DNA from: Candidatus Gastranaerophilales bacterium
GTDB taxonomy: Bacteria; Cyanobacteriota; Vampirovibrionia; Gastranaerophilales; Gastranaerophilaceae
DNA: 64,000 nucleotides
NCBI GenBank assembly: GCA_944323335.1
Contig: CALUSB010000002.1
Location: forward strand, 1-64,000
Direction: 5' to 3'
How positions within the stretch are numbered: position 1 is the first letter of the stretch; each line of letters begins with the position of its first letter. The notes under the pieces are model-generated. The model did not search any database and was not told the origin of the DNA. It saw nothing but the letters and a program-made list of their open reading frames with translations. The translations under genes were made by a program, and so were the position numbers. Below, piece by piece: positions 1-8,293 of this stretch.

Positions 1-171
1 AAAATCCCCGTACTTAAAATCGTTCGTGAAATCACAGGTCTTGGCTTAAAAGAAGCTAAAGATTTAGTTGATGGCGCTCCTAAACCAATCAAAGAAAATG
101 TTAAAAAAGAAGAAGCTGCTGAAATGAAGAAAAAACTTGAAGAAGCAGGCGCTACTGTTGAATTAAAATAG
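1..171 (+). CDS. rplL: 50S ribosomal protein L7/L12, C-terminal part
   Basis: The window opens inside this gene; 56 codons and a TAG stop are visible. The translation starts [20 protein letters not shown] and ends in [10 protein letters not shown], the conserved C-terminal domain of L7/L12, which recruits and stimulates translation factors such as EF-G at the ribosomal stalk. The start and N-terminal dimerisation domain lie upstream of the window. A strong rho-independent terminator follows 24 nt after the stop, and the next gene is unrelated. In many bacteria rpoB follows rplL; here it does not, as in cyanobacteria. Confidence 0.96.
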   Translation, partial: KIPVLKIVREITGLGLKEAKDLVDGAPKPIKENVKKEEAAEMKKKLEEAGATVELK

Positions 172-195
172 TTCCGTTTCTTTAATTCTTTTTAT

Positions 196-220
196 GCCCC
201 TGAGTTTTCAGGGGCTTTTT
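196..220 (+). terminator. Rho-independent terminator after rplL
   Basis: GCCCCTGA and TCAGGGGC form an 8-bp GC-rich stem around a short loop, followed directly by TTTTT. It closes the ribosomal-protein transcription unit and separates it from the next gene. Confidence 0.9.
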
Positions 221-247
221 GATTAAAAAATATTTTTGTGTTTGAAT
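219..247 (+). promoter_or_regulatory. Possible promoter giving a leaderless mRNA
   Basis: TTGATT (219-224) is followed after 17 nt by TTGAAT (242-247), which ends six nt before the ATG at 254. No Shine-Dalgarno sequence is present. The -10 is imperfect (T at its second base), so this is one of the weaker cases of the leaderless arrangement seen at several genes here. Confidence 0.35.
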
Positions 248-253
248 AGTCTT

Positions 254-1384
254 ATGACGGAAAAAGAACAAAAAAAGAAAATAAAAGTAGCATTCCCGCA
301 TATGGGAACAATTTATATCGCTTGGGCTGCAGCACTTAAAAAAATGGGAATTGAGCCCTTTGTACCTCCTTATACAAGCAAAAGAACATTGTCACTGGGT
401 ACAAAAAACTCCCCCGAGGCAATATGTTTACCTTATAAACTTATTTTGGGGAATTTTATTGAAGCAATTGAAGGCGGTGCGGATTATGTTGCTATGATTA
501 CATCCCCCGGTATATGCAGGCTTGGCGAGTACGGTAAAAGTATTAAAAATGTCCTTGAAGAATTAGGATACCATGCTAATTATATTGAGCTTTCCTTGTA
601 TGACGGCTTTAAGGGCATGTATGATTTTCTTGTTAATTTAACTGGTTCAAAAAATATTATCCAGATAATCCGCGCTATAAACATCGCAGTGAGAAAAGTT
701 TTTGCAATGGATGAATTACAAAATTTTCTTTCATACCACAGGGCGCGCGAGATAAACTATGGCGACAGTGAAAAAGCTCATAAGCGTGCTCTTAAGTATA
801 TTATGGACGCTAATTCCTCAAAAGAACTGAAAAAAGCTCTTAAAAAAGGCTTAAGAGAGATTTCAAACGTAAAAATTGACCCAAATCGTGAAGTATTACA
901 TGTTGATTTGACGGGCGAAATATTCCTTGTTTTGGATAGTTTTTCAAATCAAAATATAGAACGCGAGCTTGGTAAGCTTGGAGTTCAAGTCAGAAGAAGC
1001 CTTACTATAAGCGGATTTTTAAAAGATGCCATAATTCCAAAAATGTGCAAGCGCGGTGAAACTCACCTTGAGAGAGCTTATCGTATGGCTAAGCCCTATC
1101 TAATGCGTGACATTGGCGGTGATGCACTTGAATGTATCAGTGATGTTATGTATGCTCAGGAAAAAGGCACAGACGGTTTAATTCACGTGTCACCTTTTAC
1201 TTGCATGCCTGAAATTATGTCACAGAATATCTTCCCTAAAATGAGAGAAGATGTTAATCTGCCGATTTTGAGCCTTATTATGGATGAGCAAACAGGTAAG
1301 GCAGGTTATATCACAAGGCTTGAGGCGTTTGTTGATTTAATGAGAAGAAAAAAACGCCGTCAGGCTATGCAAAGCGCTAACTAA
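254..1384 (+). CDS. 2-hydroxyacyl-CoA dehydratase activase-related protein (DUF2229/COG3580-3581 type)
   Basis: A 376-residue cytoplasmic protein of the family found fused to, or beside, ATP-dependent activases (BadF/BcrAD type) of 2-hydroxyacyl-CoA dehydratases. It has the family hallmarks: an N-terminal FPHMGTIY segment, then LGTKNSPEAICLPYK with a conserved cysteine, PGICRLGEYG with another, and a C-terminal stretch ending ILSLIMDEQTGKAGYITRLE. Those cysteines are candidate Fe-S ligands. No activase ATPase domain is in this protein or in the window. A TTG at 236 would add six residues, but the ATG at 254 fits the promoter spacing better. A relative lies at 36419-37498 on the other strand. 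The substrate is unknown; the family call is firm, the function is not. Confidence 0.8.
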   Translation: MTEKEQKKKIKVAFPHMGTIYIAWAAALKKMGIEPFVPPYTSKRTLSLGTKNSPEAICLPYKLILGNFIEAIEGGADYVAMITSPGICRLGEYGKSIKNVLEELGYHANYIELSLYDGFKGMYDFLVNLTGSKNIIQIIRAINIAVRKVFAMDELQNFLSYHRAREINYGDSEKAHKRALKYIMDANSSKELKKALKKGLREISNVKIDPNREVLHVDLTGEIFLVLDSFSNQNIERELGKLGVQVRRSLTISGFLKDAIIPKMCKRGETHLERAYRMAKPYLMRDIGGDALECISDVMYAQEKGTDGLIHVSPFTCMPEIMSQNIFPKMREDVNLPILSLIMDEQTGKAGYITRLEAFVDLMRRKKRRQAMQSAN

Positions 1385-1419
1385 ATTACTCTTTAGGTTC
1401 TTTTTAAAGTTTTTCAATA

Positions 1420-1428
1420 TGCTATAAT
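1420..1428 (+). promoter_or_regulatory. Extended -10 promoter, probably leaderless
   Basis: TGCTATAAT is a perfect extended -10. It ends six nt before the ATG at 1435, so transcription would start at or next to the start codon. No clear -35 or Shine-Dalgarno sequence is visible. Confidence 0.6.
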
Positions 1429-1434
1429 TTTTTT

Positions 1435-2385
1435 ATGCAGCCTGTATTAGAGATAAAAAATTACTCACTTGGACTTAGTATAGATGACAGTGTCTATAAG
1501 GTTTTAAACAATATTAATTTTACTTTTTACAAGGGTAAAATACACGCCATAGTCGGCGAATCGGGCTGCGGCAAGACGATGAGTGTCATGAGCGTTCTTA
1601 AACTTTTGCCTAAAAATTCAAAAGTATTAAGCGGGGAAATACTTTTTGAGGGTTTGGATTTGCTTAAATTAAGCGAAAAAGAAATAAGAAAAATTAGGGG
1701 CAGAAAAATTGCCCTTATTCCTCAAGACCCTATGACCAGTCTAAATCCGCTCTATACTATTGAAAACCAGCTTATAGAAACAATAATGCTCCATAACGAC
1801 ATAAGTCGCGATGAAGCGCTAAACAAGGCAATAGAAGCGCTTGAGAGCGTTGAATTAAGAGATGCAAAAAACAGAATAAAATCCTACCCCCATGAACTCT
1901 CGGGCGGTATGAAACAAAGGGTAATAATTGCTATGGCGCTTGCGGCAAATGCTGATATTTTAATAGCAGATGAGCCGACAACGGCACTTGATGTTACAAT
2001 TCAAGCCCAAATTTTAAAATTGTTGGAAAAAATCAAAGAACAAGGTAAAACAATTATCTTGATAACACACGATTTAGGTGTTGTTGCAAGGTATAGTGAT
2101 GATATTTCCATTATGTATCTTGGTAATGTTGTTGAGCGTGCTCAAAGTGATGAACTTTTTAAAAATCCTCATCATCCGTACACTAGAGCTTTAATTGATG
2201 CACTGCCTGTAAGAAAAGGTAAAAAATTAAAAAATATTAAAGGCCAGCCAAGCGCCTTAACGGAGCCTATTTTTGGCTGTCCGTTTCACCCTCGCTGCCA
2301 AAGGGCTGATGACACTTGCGCTTCTAAATTGCCGCATTTGGAAAATATCGGCAAATCTTCTGTTGCCTGCTATCATCCGTTATAG
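1435..2385 (+). CDS. Oligopeptide/dipeptide ABC transporter ATPase (OppD/DppD type)
   Basis: A 316-residue ABC ATPase. Walker A is GESGCGKT (41-48), the signature is LSGGMKQR and Walker B is ILIADEPTTALD. The C-terminus carries the oligopeptide-transporter extension with the GCPFHPRC cysteine motif seen in DppD/OppD, some of which bind an Fe-S cluster. It should energise import of peptides or similar solutes through a two-permease complex. No permease, binding protein or partner DppF ATPase is adjacent: the neighbours are an activase-like gene and rpsB. It is therefore an orphan ATPase whose partners must be encoded elsewhere. The substrate cannot be read from the ATPase alone. Confidence 0.9.
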   Translation: MQPVLEIKNYSLGLSIDDSVYKVLNNINFTFYKGKIHAIVGESGCGKTMSVMSVLKLLPKNSKVLSGEILFEGLDLLKLSEKEIRKIRGRKIALIPQDPMTSLNPLYTIENQLIETIMLHNDISRDEALNKAIEALESVELRDAKNRIKSYPHELSGGMKQRVIIAMALAANADILIADEPTTALDVTIQAQILKLLEKIKEQGKTIILITHDLGVVARYSDDISIMYLGNVVERAQSDELFKNPHHPYTRALIDALPVRKGKKLKNIKGQPSALTEPIFGCPFHPRCQRADDTCASKLPHLENIGKSSVACYHPL

Positions 2386-2403
2386 TTGATTATTTTTTTT
2401 GTT

Positions 2404-2409
2404 TATAAT
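2404..2409 (+). promoter_or_regulatory. -10 element upstream of rpsB
   Basis: A consensus TATAAT lies 116 nt before the rpsB start. No -35 at standard spacing is convincing. Transcription from here would give a leader of about 110 nt that contains the structured element at 2425-2493. Confidence 0.5.
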
Positions 2410-2424
2410 ACACTTTCTTTAGAT

Positions 2425-2493
2425 AAGGTTTAATTTAAAATTCGTATGGTAGTTATACCAGCCCGCGCCAATAGGGGTAGAAGTTTAAACCTT
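2425..2493 (+). promoter_or_regulatory. Structured 5' leader of rpsB-tsf, candidate S2 autoregulatory RNA
   Basis: AAGGTTTAA (2425-2433) is exactly complementary to TTAAACCTT (2485-2493). Inside this 9-bp closing stem, TGGTA-GTTA-TACCA (2447-2460) forms a perfect small hairpin, followed by a G/C-richer stretch (GCCCGCGCC, AGGGGTAG). The element ends about 32 nt before the rpsB ATG. S2 represses its own operon through leader RNA in several bacteria; that this leader works the same way is inference. Confidence 0.5.
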
Positions 2494-2525
2494 GAGTGTA
2501 TAAGAAATTGAAAGGATTGAAAACT

Positions 2526-3281
2526 ATGGCAGTAGCAACATTAGTCGAATTACTCGATGCTGGTGTACACTTTGGTCACCAAACACAAAAATGGAACCCA
2601 AAAATGAAACCATTTATTTTTGGTGCAAAAAATGGTATCTATATTCTTGATTTAAGAAAAACTTCAGATAAATTGGATGAAGCTTACGAAGCAGTTAGAG
2701 AAATGGCCGCAAGAGGCAGAAACATCCTTTTTGTAGGTACTAAAAAACAAGCTATGGATGTTATCGCACAAGAAGCAACTCGTGCAGGTGCATACTATGT
2801 TAACCGTAGATGGTTAGGCGGTATGATGACTAACTTTGAAACAATCAGAGGCAGAGTTAACAAACTTCGTGAACTTGAATCATTTATGGAATCAGGTCAC
2901 GCTCAAAAGCTTCCTAAAAAAGAAGTTGCTCAACTAAACAGACAACTTGCAAAATTATCAAAAACTCTTGGCGGTATCAAAGAAATGAAAGGCATGCCTG
3001 ATATGCTTTTTGTTGTTGACCAAAAGAAAGAACTTATTGCAATTCAAGAAGCTAACAAGTTGAACATCCCTGTTATCTGCCTTGCTGATACAAACGCTGA
3101 CCCTGACGGCATTGACTACATTATCCCGGGTAACGATGATGCTTTGCGCTCAATCAAGCTTGTTGCTTCAAAATTAGCTGATGCAATTTTGGAAGGTAAA
3201 GAACTCAGACAAAATAAAGCTGCTGATGTTAAAAAGATTGAAAAAATTGAAGCAGCAGATGCTAATGTTACAGCTGAATAA
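2526..3281 (+). CDS. rpsB: 30S ribosomal protein S2
   Basis: A 251-residue S2 protein with the family's N-terminal [20 protein letters not shown], the [11 protein letters not shown] segment, [10 protein letters not shown] and the [14 protein letters not shown] stretch. S2 binds late to the 30S body and docks S1. The ATG at 2526 is chosen because AAAGGA lies about 9 nt upstream and the protein then begins like its homologues; an in-frame ATG 30 nt earlier would add ten unconserved residues. tsf follows after 16 nt, the near-universal rpsB-tsf pair. Unlike in many bacteria, pyrH-frr do not follow; they lie 16 kb away. Confidence 0.97.
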   Translation: MAVATLVELLDAGVHFGHQTQKWNPKMKPFIFGAKNGIYILDLRKTSDKLDEAYEAVREMAARGRNILFVGTKKQAMDVIAQEATRAGAYYVNRRWLGGMMTNFETIRGRVNKLRELESFMESGHAQKLPKKEVAQLNRQLAKLSKTLGGIKEMKGMPDMLFVVDQKKELIAIQEANKLNIPVICLADTNADPDGIDYIIPGNDDALRSIKLVASKLADAILEGKELRQNKAADVKKIEKIEAADANVTAE

Positions 3282-3297
3282 ATAAAAGGAGTAAAAA

Positions 3298-4185
3298 ATG
3301 GAAATAAAAGCCTCTATGGTAAAAGAACTCAGAGATAAAACAGGTGCTGGCATGATGGATGCCAAAAAAGCTCTTGTTGAAGCTGAGGGCGATATGGAAA
3401 AAGCTGCAGAAATCCTTAGACAAAAAGGTATTGCTTCTGCAGACAAGAAAATGGGAAGAATAGCTGCCGAAGGCGCTGTTGCTTCATTTATCGAAGATAA
3501 AGTTGGTGCAATGGTTGAACTTAACTGTGAAACTGACTTCGTTGCAAAAAATGAAAACTTCAAAGACCTTGCAAACATGATGGCTCAAGCGGTTGCTAAA
3601 TTAAACCCTAAATCTGTTGAAGAACTTCTTGAACTTGATTGCCCTGTATGCAAGAAAAAAATTGATGAAGTTATTAAAGAACAAATCGCAAAAATCGGTG
3701 AAAAAATCACTATCAGAAGATTTGTTCGCTACGAAGCTCCATGCTGCGTTTCTACATACATTCACAACGGCAAAATCGGTGTTTTACTTGAAACAAAATG
3801 CGAAGGCGCATGCTCAGATGAAACAAAAGCTATTGCAAAAGATATCTGCTTGCACATTGCTTCATCTGCTCCCGAGTTTGTTTCTAGAGACCAAATTCCT
3901 CAATCTGTAATTGACGAAGAAACAAGAATCGAAATGGGTAAAGAAGACCTTGCAAATAAACCTGAAGCAATCAGAGCAAAAATTGTTGAAGGTCGTGTAA
4001 ACAAACAAATGGCTCATAAAGTTCTTCTTGAACAACCTTTCGTTAAAAACCCTGACGAAACTGTTGAACAGTTAATCAAAGGCAAACTATCAATCGTTAA
4101 GTTTGACAGATTTGTTCTTGGTGAAGGTTTAGAGAAAAGACAGGACAACTTCGCTGAAGAAGTTATGAACCAAATCAAAGGCTAG
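3298..4185 (+). CDS. tsf: Elongation factor Ts
   Basis: A 295-residue guanine-nucleotide exchange factor for EF-Tu. The N-terminal UBA-like domain (VKELRDKTGAGMMDAKKAL) and the EF-Tu-contacting ETDFVAKN motif (78-85) are intact, as is the C-terminal PFVKNPDETV region. It starts 16 nt after rpsB with a GGAG upstream (AAAAGGAGTAAAAA then ATG). It is unusually rich in cysteine: C77, C115, C118, C149, C150, C168, C172 and C184, including a CPVC pair and an adjacent CC. Two-domain length is normal. A terminator follows. Confidence 0.97.
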   Translation: MEIKASMVKELRDKTGAGMMDAKKALVEAEGDMEKAAEILRQKGIASADKKMGRIAAEGAVASFIEDKVGAMVELNCETDFVAKNENFKDLANMMAQAVAKLNPKSVEELLELDCPVCKKKIDEVIKEQIAKIGEKITIRRFVRYEAPCCVSTYIHNGKIGVLLETKCEGACSDETKAIAKDICLHIASSAPEFVSRDQIPQSVIDEETRIEMGKEDLANKPEAIRAKIVEGRVNKQMAHKVLLEQPFVKNPDETVEQLIKGKLSIVKFDRFVLGEGLEKRQDNFAEEVMNQIKG

Positions 4186-4201
4186 TAATTTATTACATAT
4201 T

Positions 4202-4237
4202 AAAATACCCTTGCAAATCAGCGGGGGTATTTTTTTT
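4202..4237 (+). terminator. Rho-independent terminator after tsf
   Basis: AAAATACCC pairs with GGGTATTTT around a loop of about 14 nt, followed by a run of T. It ends the rpsB-tsf unit. The -35 of the next promoter overlaps its T-tract. Confidence 0.8.
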
Positions 4238-4264
4238 GCACTTGATATATGTTGGTGGTAGAAT
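4236..4264 (+). promoter_or_regulatory. queD promoter, predicted leaderless transcript
   Basis: TTGCAC (4236-4241), a 17-nt spacer, then TAGAAT (4259-4264). The -10 ends six nt before the ATG at 4271, which puts the expected transcription start on the A of the start codon. No Shine-Dalgarno sequence is present. Confidence 0.6.
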
Positions 4265-4270
4265 TTAGCT

Positions 4271-4627
4271 ATGTTTGAAGTAAAGATAGAAACACATTTT
4301 TCATCCGCGCATCATTTGCTTAACTATAAAGGCAACTGTGAAAACCAGCACGGACACAACTGGAAGGTAGAAGTTTATATTCAAGGGACCGAGCTTGATA
4401 AGTCCAATATCCTTGTGGATTTTAAAGTTTTGAAGAAAAAAGTTAACGAGATTGTAGATTATCTTGACCATAAAGACATAAACGAACTGCCTGAGTTTCA
4501 AGGTATATCACCAAGCTCGGAGATAATTTCAAAATTTATTTATCAAAAAGTTAAGGAGCAATTTAGCGGTGTTTCAAGGGTAAACGTCTGGGAAACACCG
4601 ACATCGCGCGCATCATACTGGGAGTAA
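4271..4627 (+). CDS. queD: 6-carboxytetrahydropterin synthase
   Basis: A 118-residue member of the 6-pyruvoyl-tetrahydropterin synthase family. QueD converts dihydroneopterin triphosphate to 6-carboxytetrahydropterin in queuosine/7-deazaguanine synthesis. The catalytic cysteine C23 sits in GNCENQHGH; H14 or H15 with H27 and H29 should bind zinc, and the C-terminal ETPTSRASYWE segment carries the conserved substrate-binding glutamate. It is short and complete, as usual for bacterial QueD. A late-pathway enzyme, QueH, is encoded at 23773-24327, but the two are not in one operon. uppP follows after 9 nt, so both are probably co-transcribed. Confidence 0.9.
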   Translation: MFEVKIETHFSSAHHLLNYKGNCENQHGHNWKVEVYIQGTELDKSNILVDFKVLKKKVNEIVDYLDHKDINELPEFQGISPSSEIISKFIYQKVKEQFSGVSRVNVWETPTSRASYWE

Positions 4628-4636
4628 GGAGTAATT

Positions 4637-5479
4637 ATGCAAACACTGCAAGCGGTTATTGTGGGGGCAGTACAGGGTATAAGTGAGTTTTTGCCGATTT
4701 CAAGCTCGGCGCATATTGTCTTTGCTCAGTCTTTATATAAGCTTTTTTGCGGCGTACAGTTTCTGGGTGATGTCGGATCGGAAGAAATTTTCTTTGATAT
4801 TATGGTGCACTTAGCTACCTTGCTTGCGGTTTTGATATTCTTTTTTAAGGATATTGTTGATATTGTAAAAGCTTTTTTTGTAGGTTTAATAAAAAAAGAC
4901 TACACATCAGTTGATTTTAAAACTGCGGTTTTTATAATAGCGGCTACTCCTGTTACCTGTATTGTAGCGTTGTTGCTTAAAGAGCCGACTCACGCCCTTG
5001 TAGAAAATCCAAAATTTGTAAGTTTGTTTTTGATAGTTACGGGTTTTATTCTTTTCTTTAGTGAAAAGCTGAAGTCTCAAAATAAAGAAATGAACTTAAA
5101 AACATCTCTCTGGACGGGTTTGGCACAGGGTCTTGCAGTCTTCCCAGGGCTTTCTCGCTCGGGTTTAACTATCGCTACGCAAGTTTTTCTTGGTATAGAT
5201 AGAGTAAAAGCTGCAAGGTTTTCTTTTTTGATGAGTATTCCCGTAATTTTGGGTGCTTCAATGGTTTACCCGCTTCTAGAGATAGATTTTACACAAATGG
5301 CAAAATTTAACTACACTGCAATAGGCTGGGGTTTTTTAACCTCATTTGTTGTAGGGTATCTTTGTATAAAATATTTTATGAAACTGCTTGGTAAAATTAC
5401 CCTTAAATGTTTCTCATATTACTGCTTTGTCGTGGGCCTTGCGATGTTTGTACTATTTTCAGTCTGCCATCGTCTTTAA
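4637..5479 (+). CDS. uppP: Undecaprenyl-diphosphatase (UppP/BacA)
   Basis: A 280-residue polytopic inner-membrane enzyme that dephosphorylates undecaprenyl diphosphate so the lipid carrier can be reused in peptidoglycan and glycan synthesis. Both inverted-repeat signature motifs are present: GAVQGISEFLPISSSAH (10-26) and GLAQGLAVFPGLSRSG (161-176), carrying the catalytic glutamate, serines and arginine. TAAGGAG precedes the ATG. Its last 77 nt overlap, on the opposite strand, the end of the metallophosphatase gene, so there is no room for a terminator between them. Confidence 0.95.
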   Translation: MQTLQAVIVGAVQGISEFLPISSSAHIVFAQSLYKLFCGVQFLGDVGSEEIFFDIMVHLATLLAVLIFFFKDIVDIVKAFFVGLIKKDYTSVDFKTAVFIIAATPVTCIVALLLKEPTHALVENPKFVSLFLIVTGFILFFSEKLKSQNKEMNLKTSLWTGLAQGLAVFPGLSRSGLTIATQVFLGIDRVKAARFSFLMSIPVILGASMVYPLLEIDFTQMAKFNYTAIGWGFLTSFVVGYLCIKYFMKLLGKITLKCFSYYCFVVGLAMFVLFSVCHRL

Positions 5480-6971
5480 TTACTAGCCCGTCTTTATCGG
5501 AGCGTTTTTTTAGAGAGTTTATAGCAGTTGTATCTTTATCAAAGTTAAATTTTTCTACCTGATATTTAGGCACCATTTCGGGGTATTCTTTGCCGTTAGC
5601 AAGGAAACTGTCAAGCGCTACGGAGTATGTTTTTGTTTTAGAGGGGTTATTAACATCAACAGGGGTTTCTTTTCCTTCTTTATCAACAAAGCTTAAATTG
5701 AGCAGGTTGCCGTTAGTGTCGATTGTGTATTTTATACCGCTGCATTGTAATAGCCCAGGATAGCCGTCAACTGCACCATAAGTTCTATACGCGGCGTTTT
5801 TAATGCCTGAGACGATTTGCTCTTCTGTCATTTGAGTCTTTAATAAGTCATTTTTCATAGGTGCGGATTCTTCAACATCACGCTCTGTTAATTTGCCTAT
5901 TTGGGGAACTTTTCTGATGTTTGCACTGTTTATAATTGCAACGTCAGTGTTAAGTGCCTCTCTCATAGAATCTGCAACCAATGCCGTCCATTGAGAGGGT
6001 TGAGTTTTTCTGTTCTCGGGCATTGGGTCAATTTCTTTTATATTACCCACTTGAGGTGATGCACCGATTTCAGCATCTCTTATATTGTCTATGATTGAAC
6101 TTTTCTTTTTGTTTGTTTCTATAACAGAATTTGAAACACTTTTTAAAATGCCGTTTATATCAAATTCAACATCTAAAATGCCATAGTTTTCTGCATTTTG
6201 ACCTGTTTGAAGTATTATAACGGGCTCTCCTGATTTGCTTCTTATGAGGTTTTCTCCCTCTTTTGCGCCTTTAATTTTATCATGCGAGTGCCCGCCTACA
6301 ATAATATCAACGCCATCAAGGGATTGTGCCAGCTTTTCGTCCAAATCTTTGCCAATATGAGATAGGACAATTATTTTGTTAACCCCTTGAGACTTTAGCT
6401 TATCAATCTCTGCCTGTGCGCTTTTTACCGTTTGTTCAAAATTTTCCACATCTAAATCGGGAATTTTCTCAACTGCAACAACGGTTTTTAAGTCAAGCGG
6501 AGAAAGCCCTATGATACCGTACTTATTGCCGTTTTCTTCTTTTATAAATGATTTTGTAATATTATTAAGCTCTGTACCGTCAGTTTTTTTAAGGTTGGCA
6601 GATACAAATTTTGTGTCTTTTGAGTTGTTAACAACATCAAGCATTGCCTTTGTTCCTGCGTCAAGTTCGTGATTACCAAGTGCGCAGGCGTCAAAACCCA
6701 TATAATTCATAAGGTTTAGTATAAGATTATTTTTCTTTGTATTTGCTCCTGACCAAGTATCGCCCGCTACAAGTTTTAGGGTATCCAGTTTTTGCCCTTT
6801 TGTAGAAGAGTCAAATTGCAGTGATGCGCCCAAGATGCCGCCCATGTTATCTGTTTGACCATGCCAGTCGTTTGTATAAAAAACTTTTAACCTTGTGTTG
6901 TCGGGGTTTTGGTCTTGTTTGGGGTATATGAGATATTTTGAATCTATTCTTTCCATACAACCATAAAACAT
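5403..6971 (-). CDS. 5'-nucleotidase/metallophosphatase family protein
   Basis: A protein of about 522 residues with an N-terminal calcineurin-like metallophosphatase domain (FYTNDWHGQ, LVAGDTWSG, ALGNHELDAG and VGGHSHDKI, giving the metal-binding D, H, N and H residues) and a C-terminal 5'-nucleotidase domain (QWTALVADSMREAL... VAIINSANIR). UshA-type relatives release phosphate from nucleotides in the periplasm, but no signal peptide is visible here. The ATG at 6971 is my choice; ATG 6956 and TTG 6980 are also possible, none with a good SD. It is the last gene of speE-aroA-this, 20 nt after aroA. Its 3' end overlaps uppP by 77 nt tail to tail. Confidence 0.85.
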   Translation of the reverse strand: MFYGCMERIDSKYLIYPKQDQNPDNTRLKVFYTNDWHGQTDNMGGILGASLQFDSSTKGQKLDTLKLVAGDTWSGANTKKNNLILNLMNYMGFDACALGNHELDAGTKAMLDVVNNSKDTKFVSANLKKTDGTELNNITKSFIKEENGNKYGIIGLSPLDLKTVVAVEKIPDLDVENFEQTVKSAQAEIDKLKSQGVNKIIVLSHIGKDLDEKLAQSLDGVDIIVGGHSHDKIKGAKEGENLIRSKSGEPVIILQTGQNAENYGILDVEFDINGILKSVSNSVIETNKKKSSIIDNIRDAEIGASPQVGNIKEIDPMPENRKTQPSQWTALVADSMREALNTDVAIINSANIRKVPQIGKLTERDVEESAPMKNDLLKTQMTEEQIVSGIKNAAYRTYGAVDGYPGLLQCSGIKYTIDTNGNLLNLSFVDKEGKETPVDVNNPSKTKTYSVALDSFLANGKEYPEMVPKYQVEKFNFDKDTTAINSLKKRSDKDGLVIKDDGRLKIVQTSQGPRQSSNMRNI

Positions 6972-6991
6972 CTCAAGCAAAAAAATTGCCC

Positions 6992-8293
6992 TTAGCGAGA
7001 AATTTCTTCAAATAACGGTAAAAACTCAGGAAATGATGTGTTTATCCAGACAAAATCATTTACTTTGACAGGGTTATTGCAAACAAGTCCCGCAACAAAA
7101 TAGCTCATAGCAAGTCTGTGGTCAAGGTGTGTTTCAACCTCGCAGTTGCCTTTTAGTCCCTTTTTATTGCCGTAGATTATAAACCCGTCCGGTTTTTCAT
7201 CAATTTGAACGCCAATTTTTATAAGACCTTGAGATAGTGCACTAATCCTGTCAGATTCTTTGTTTCTTAGGTCTGCAGCATCTTTTACAATCGTTTCGCC
7301 ACTGGCGCATGACGCAAGAATTGCAATTATGGGTAATTCGTCAATTAATCTCGGTATAATATCGCCTGAAATCTCGCAACCCTTAATATCCGGACTGTAT
7401 GACACCTTGATGTCACCTGTTTTTTCATTTGAGATTGTTTTTTTATCTAAAATCTCATAATTTACGCCCATTTTGTCAAAAACATCTAAAATCCCTGTGC
7501 GAGTCGGGTTTAGTCCGACATTTTTTATAATAATTTCGCTATCAGGAACAATTGCTGCCATAACCATAAAAAACGCTGCTGACGAAATATCGCCCGCAAT
7601 TTCTATGTTTTTTGGTACGAGTTGAGATTTTTCAATAGTGGTGAAAAATCCGTTTTCGTCTTTGCCTGTTTGTATTTGAGCCTCAAGGTATTTAAACATC
7701 CTCTCCGAATGGTCGCGAGAAAGAGTATCCTCCCATACTGTTGTTTTACCTTGTGTGTTCACTCCTGCAAGTAAAATGCAAGACTTAACCTGAGCTGACG
7801 CTATAGGACTTTTGTACTGTATTGGTTTTAGTTTTGTGCCCTCAATTTCAAGCGGGGCCCTAAAGTTGTCGGATTTAATCTTTGCACCCATAAGGCTTAA
7901 GGGTTCAATCACCCTTTTCATGGGGCGTTTAGATAGGCTGGCATCTCCAACTAGAGTGCTTGTAAAATCTTGAGAAGATAACATGCCTGATAAAAGCCTC
8001 ATTGAAGTGCCCGAGTTGCCGCAATCAAGAGTATTTTTGGGCGCAGAAAAATTTTTTGGAGCATTTAAAATAAGTGTGCGCTCGTCAATAAAATTAACCT
8101 CGCAGCCGAGATTTTTTATAATTTCAAGGGTTGCTCTGCAGTCTGCGCCAAAGGAGAAATTGGAAATTTTAACCCTGCCTCCCGTTTGTGCAGCGAAAAT
8201 AAGACTTCTGTGCGAGATAGATTTATCAGAAGGTATAGTTATAGCTCCTCTTAATCCTTTATTTGGTTTTTGACTTATGCAGTAATTACTCAA
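6992..8293 (-). CDS. aroA: 3-phosphoshikimate 1-carboxyvinyltransferase (EPSP synthase)
   Basis: A 433-residue shikimate-pathway enzyme joining shikimate-3-phosphate and PEP. Visible motifs are IPSDKSISHR (20-29), NSGTSMRLLSG, the KESDR-type stretch NKESDRISAL and DHRLAMS. The start must be the TTG at 8293: the reading frame is conserved from residue 10 onward and there is no ATG, GTG or later TTG before the first motif. That TTG overlaps the speE stop by 8 nt, and AGGAG abuts it without normal spacing, so translational coupling to speE is likely. The metallophosphatase follows. Confidence 0.95.
   Translation of the reverse strand: MSNYCISQKPNKGLRGAITIPSDKSISHRSLIFAAQTGGRVKISNFSFGADCRATLEIIKNLGCEVNFIDERTLILNAPKNFSAPKNTLDCGNSGTSMRLLSGMLSSQDFTSTLVGDASLSKRPMKRVIEPLSLMGAKIKSDNFRAPLEIEGTKLKPIQYKSPIASAQVKSCILLAGVNTQGKTTVWEDTLSRDHSERMFKYLEAQIQTGKDENGFFTTIEKSQLVPKNIEIAGDISSAAFFMVMAAIVPDSEIIIKNVGLNPTRTGILDVFDKMGVNYEILDKKTISNEKTGDIKVSYSPDIKGCEISGDIIPRLIDELPIIAILASCASGETIVKDAADLRNKESDRISALSQGLIKIGVQIDEKPDGFIIYGNKKGLKGNCEVETHLDHRLAMSYFVAGLVCNNPVKVNDFVWINTSFPEFLPLFEEISR

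Noticed and set aside
3174-3578. A 134-codon minus-strand open frame across rpsB and tsf
   Set aside because: It runs antisense through two certain ribosomal genes, with serine- and phenylalanine-rich translation typical of antisense frames and no promoter or SD.
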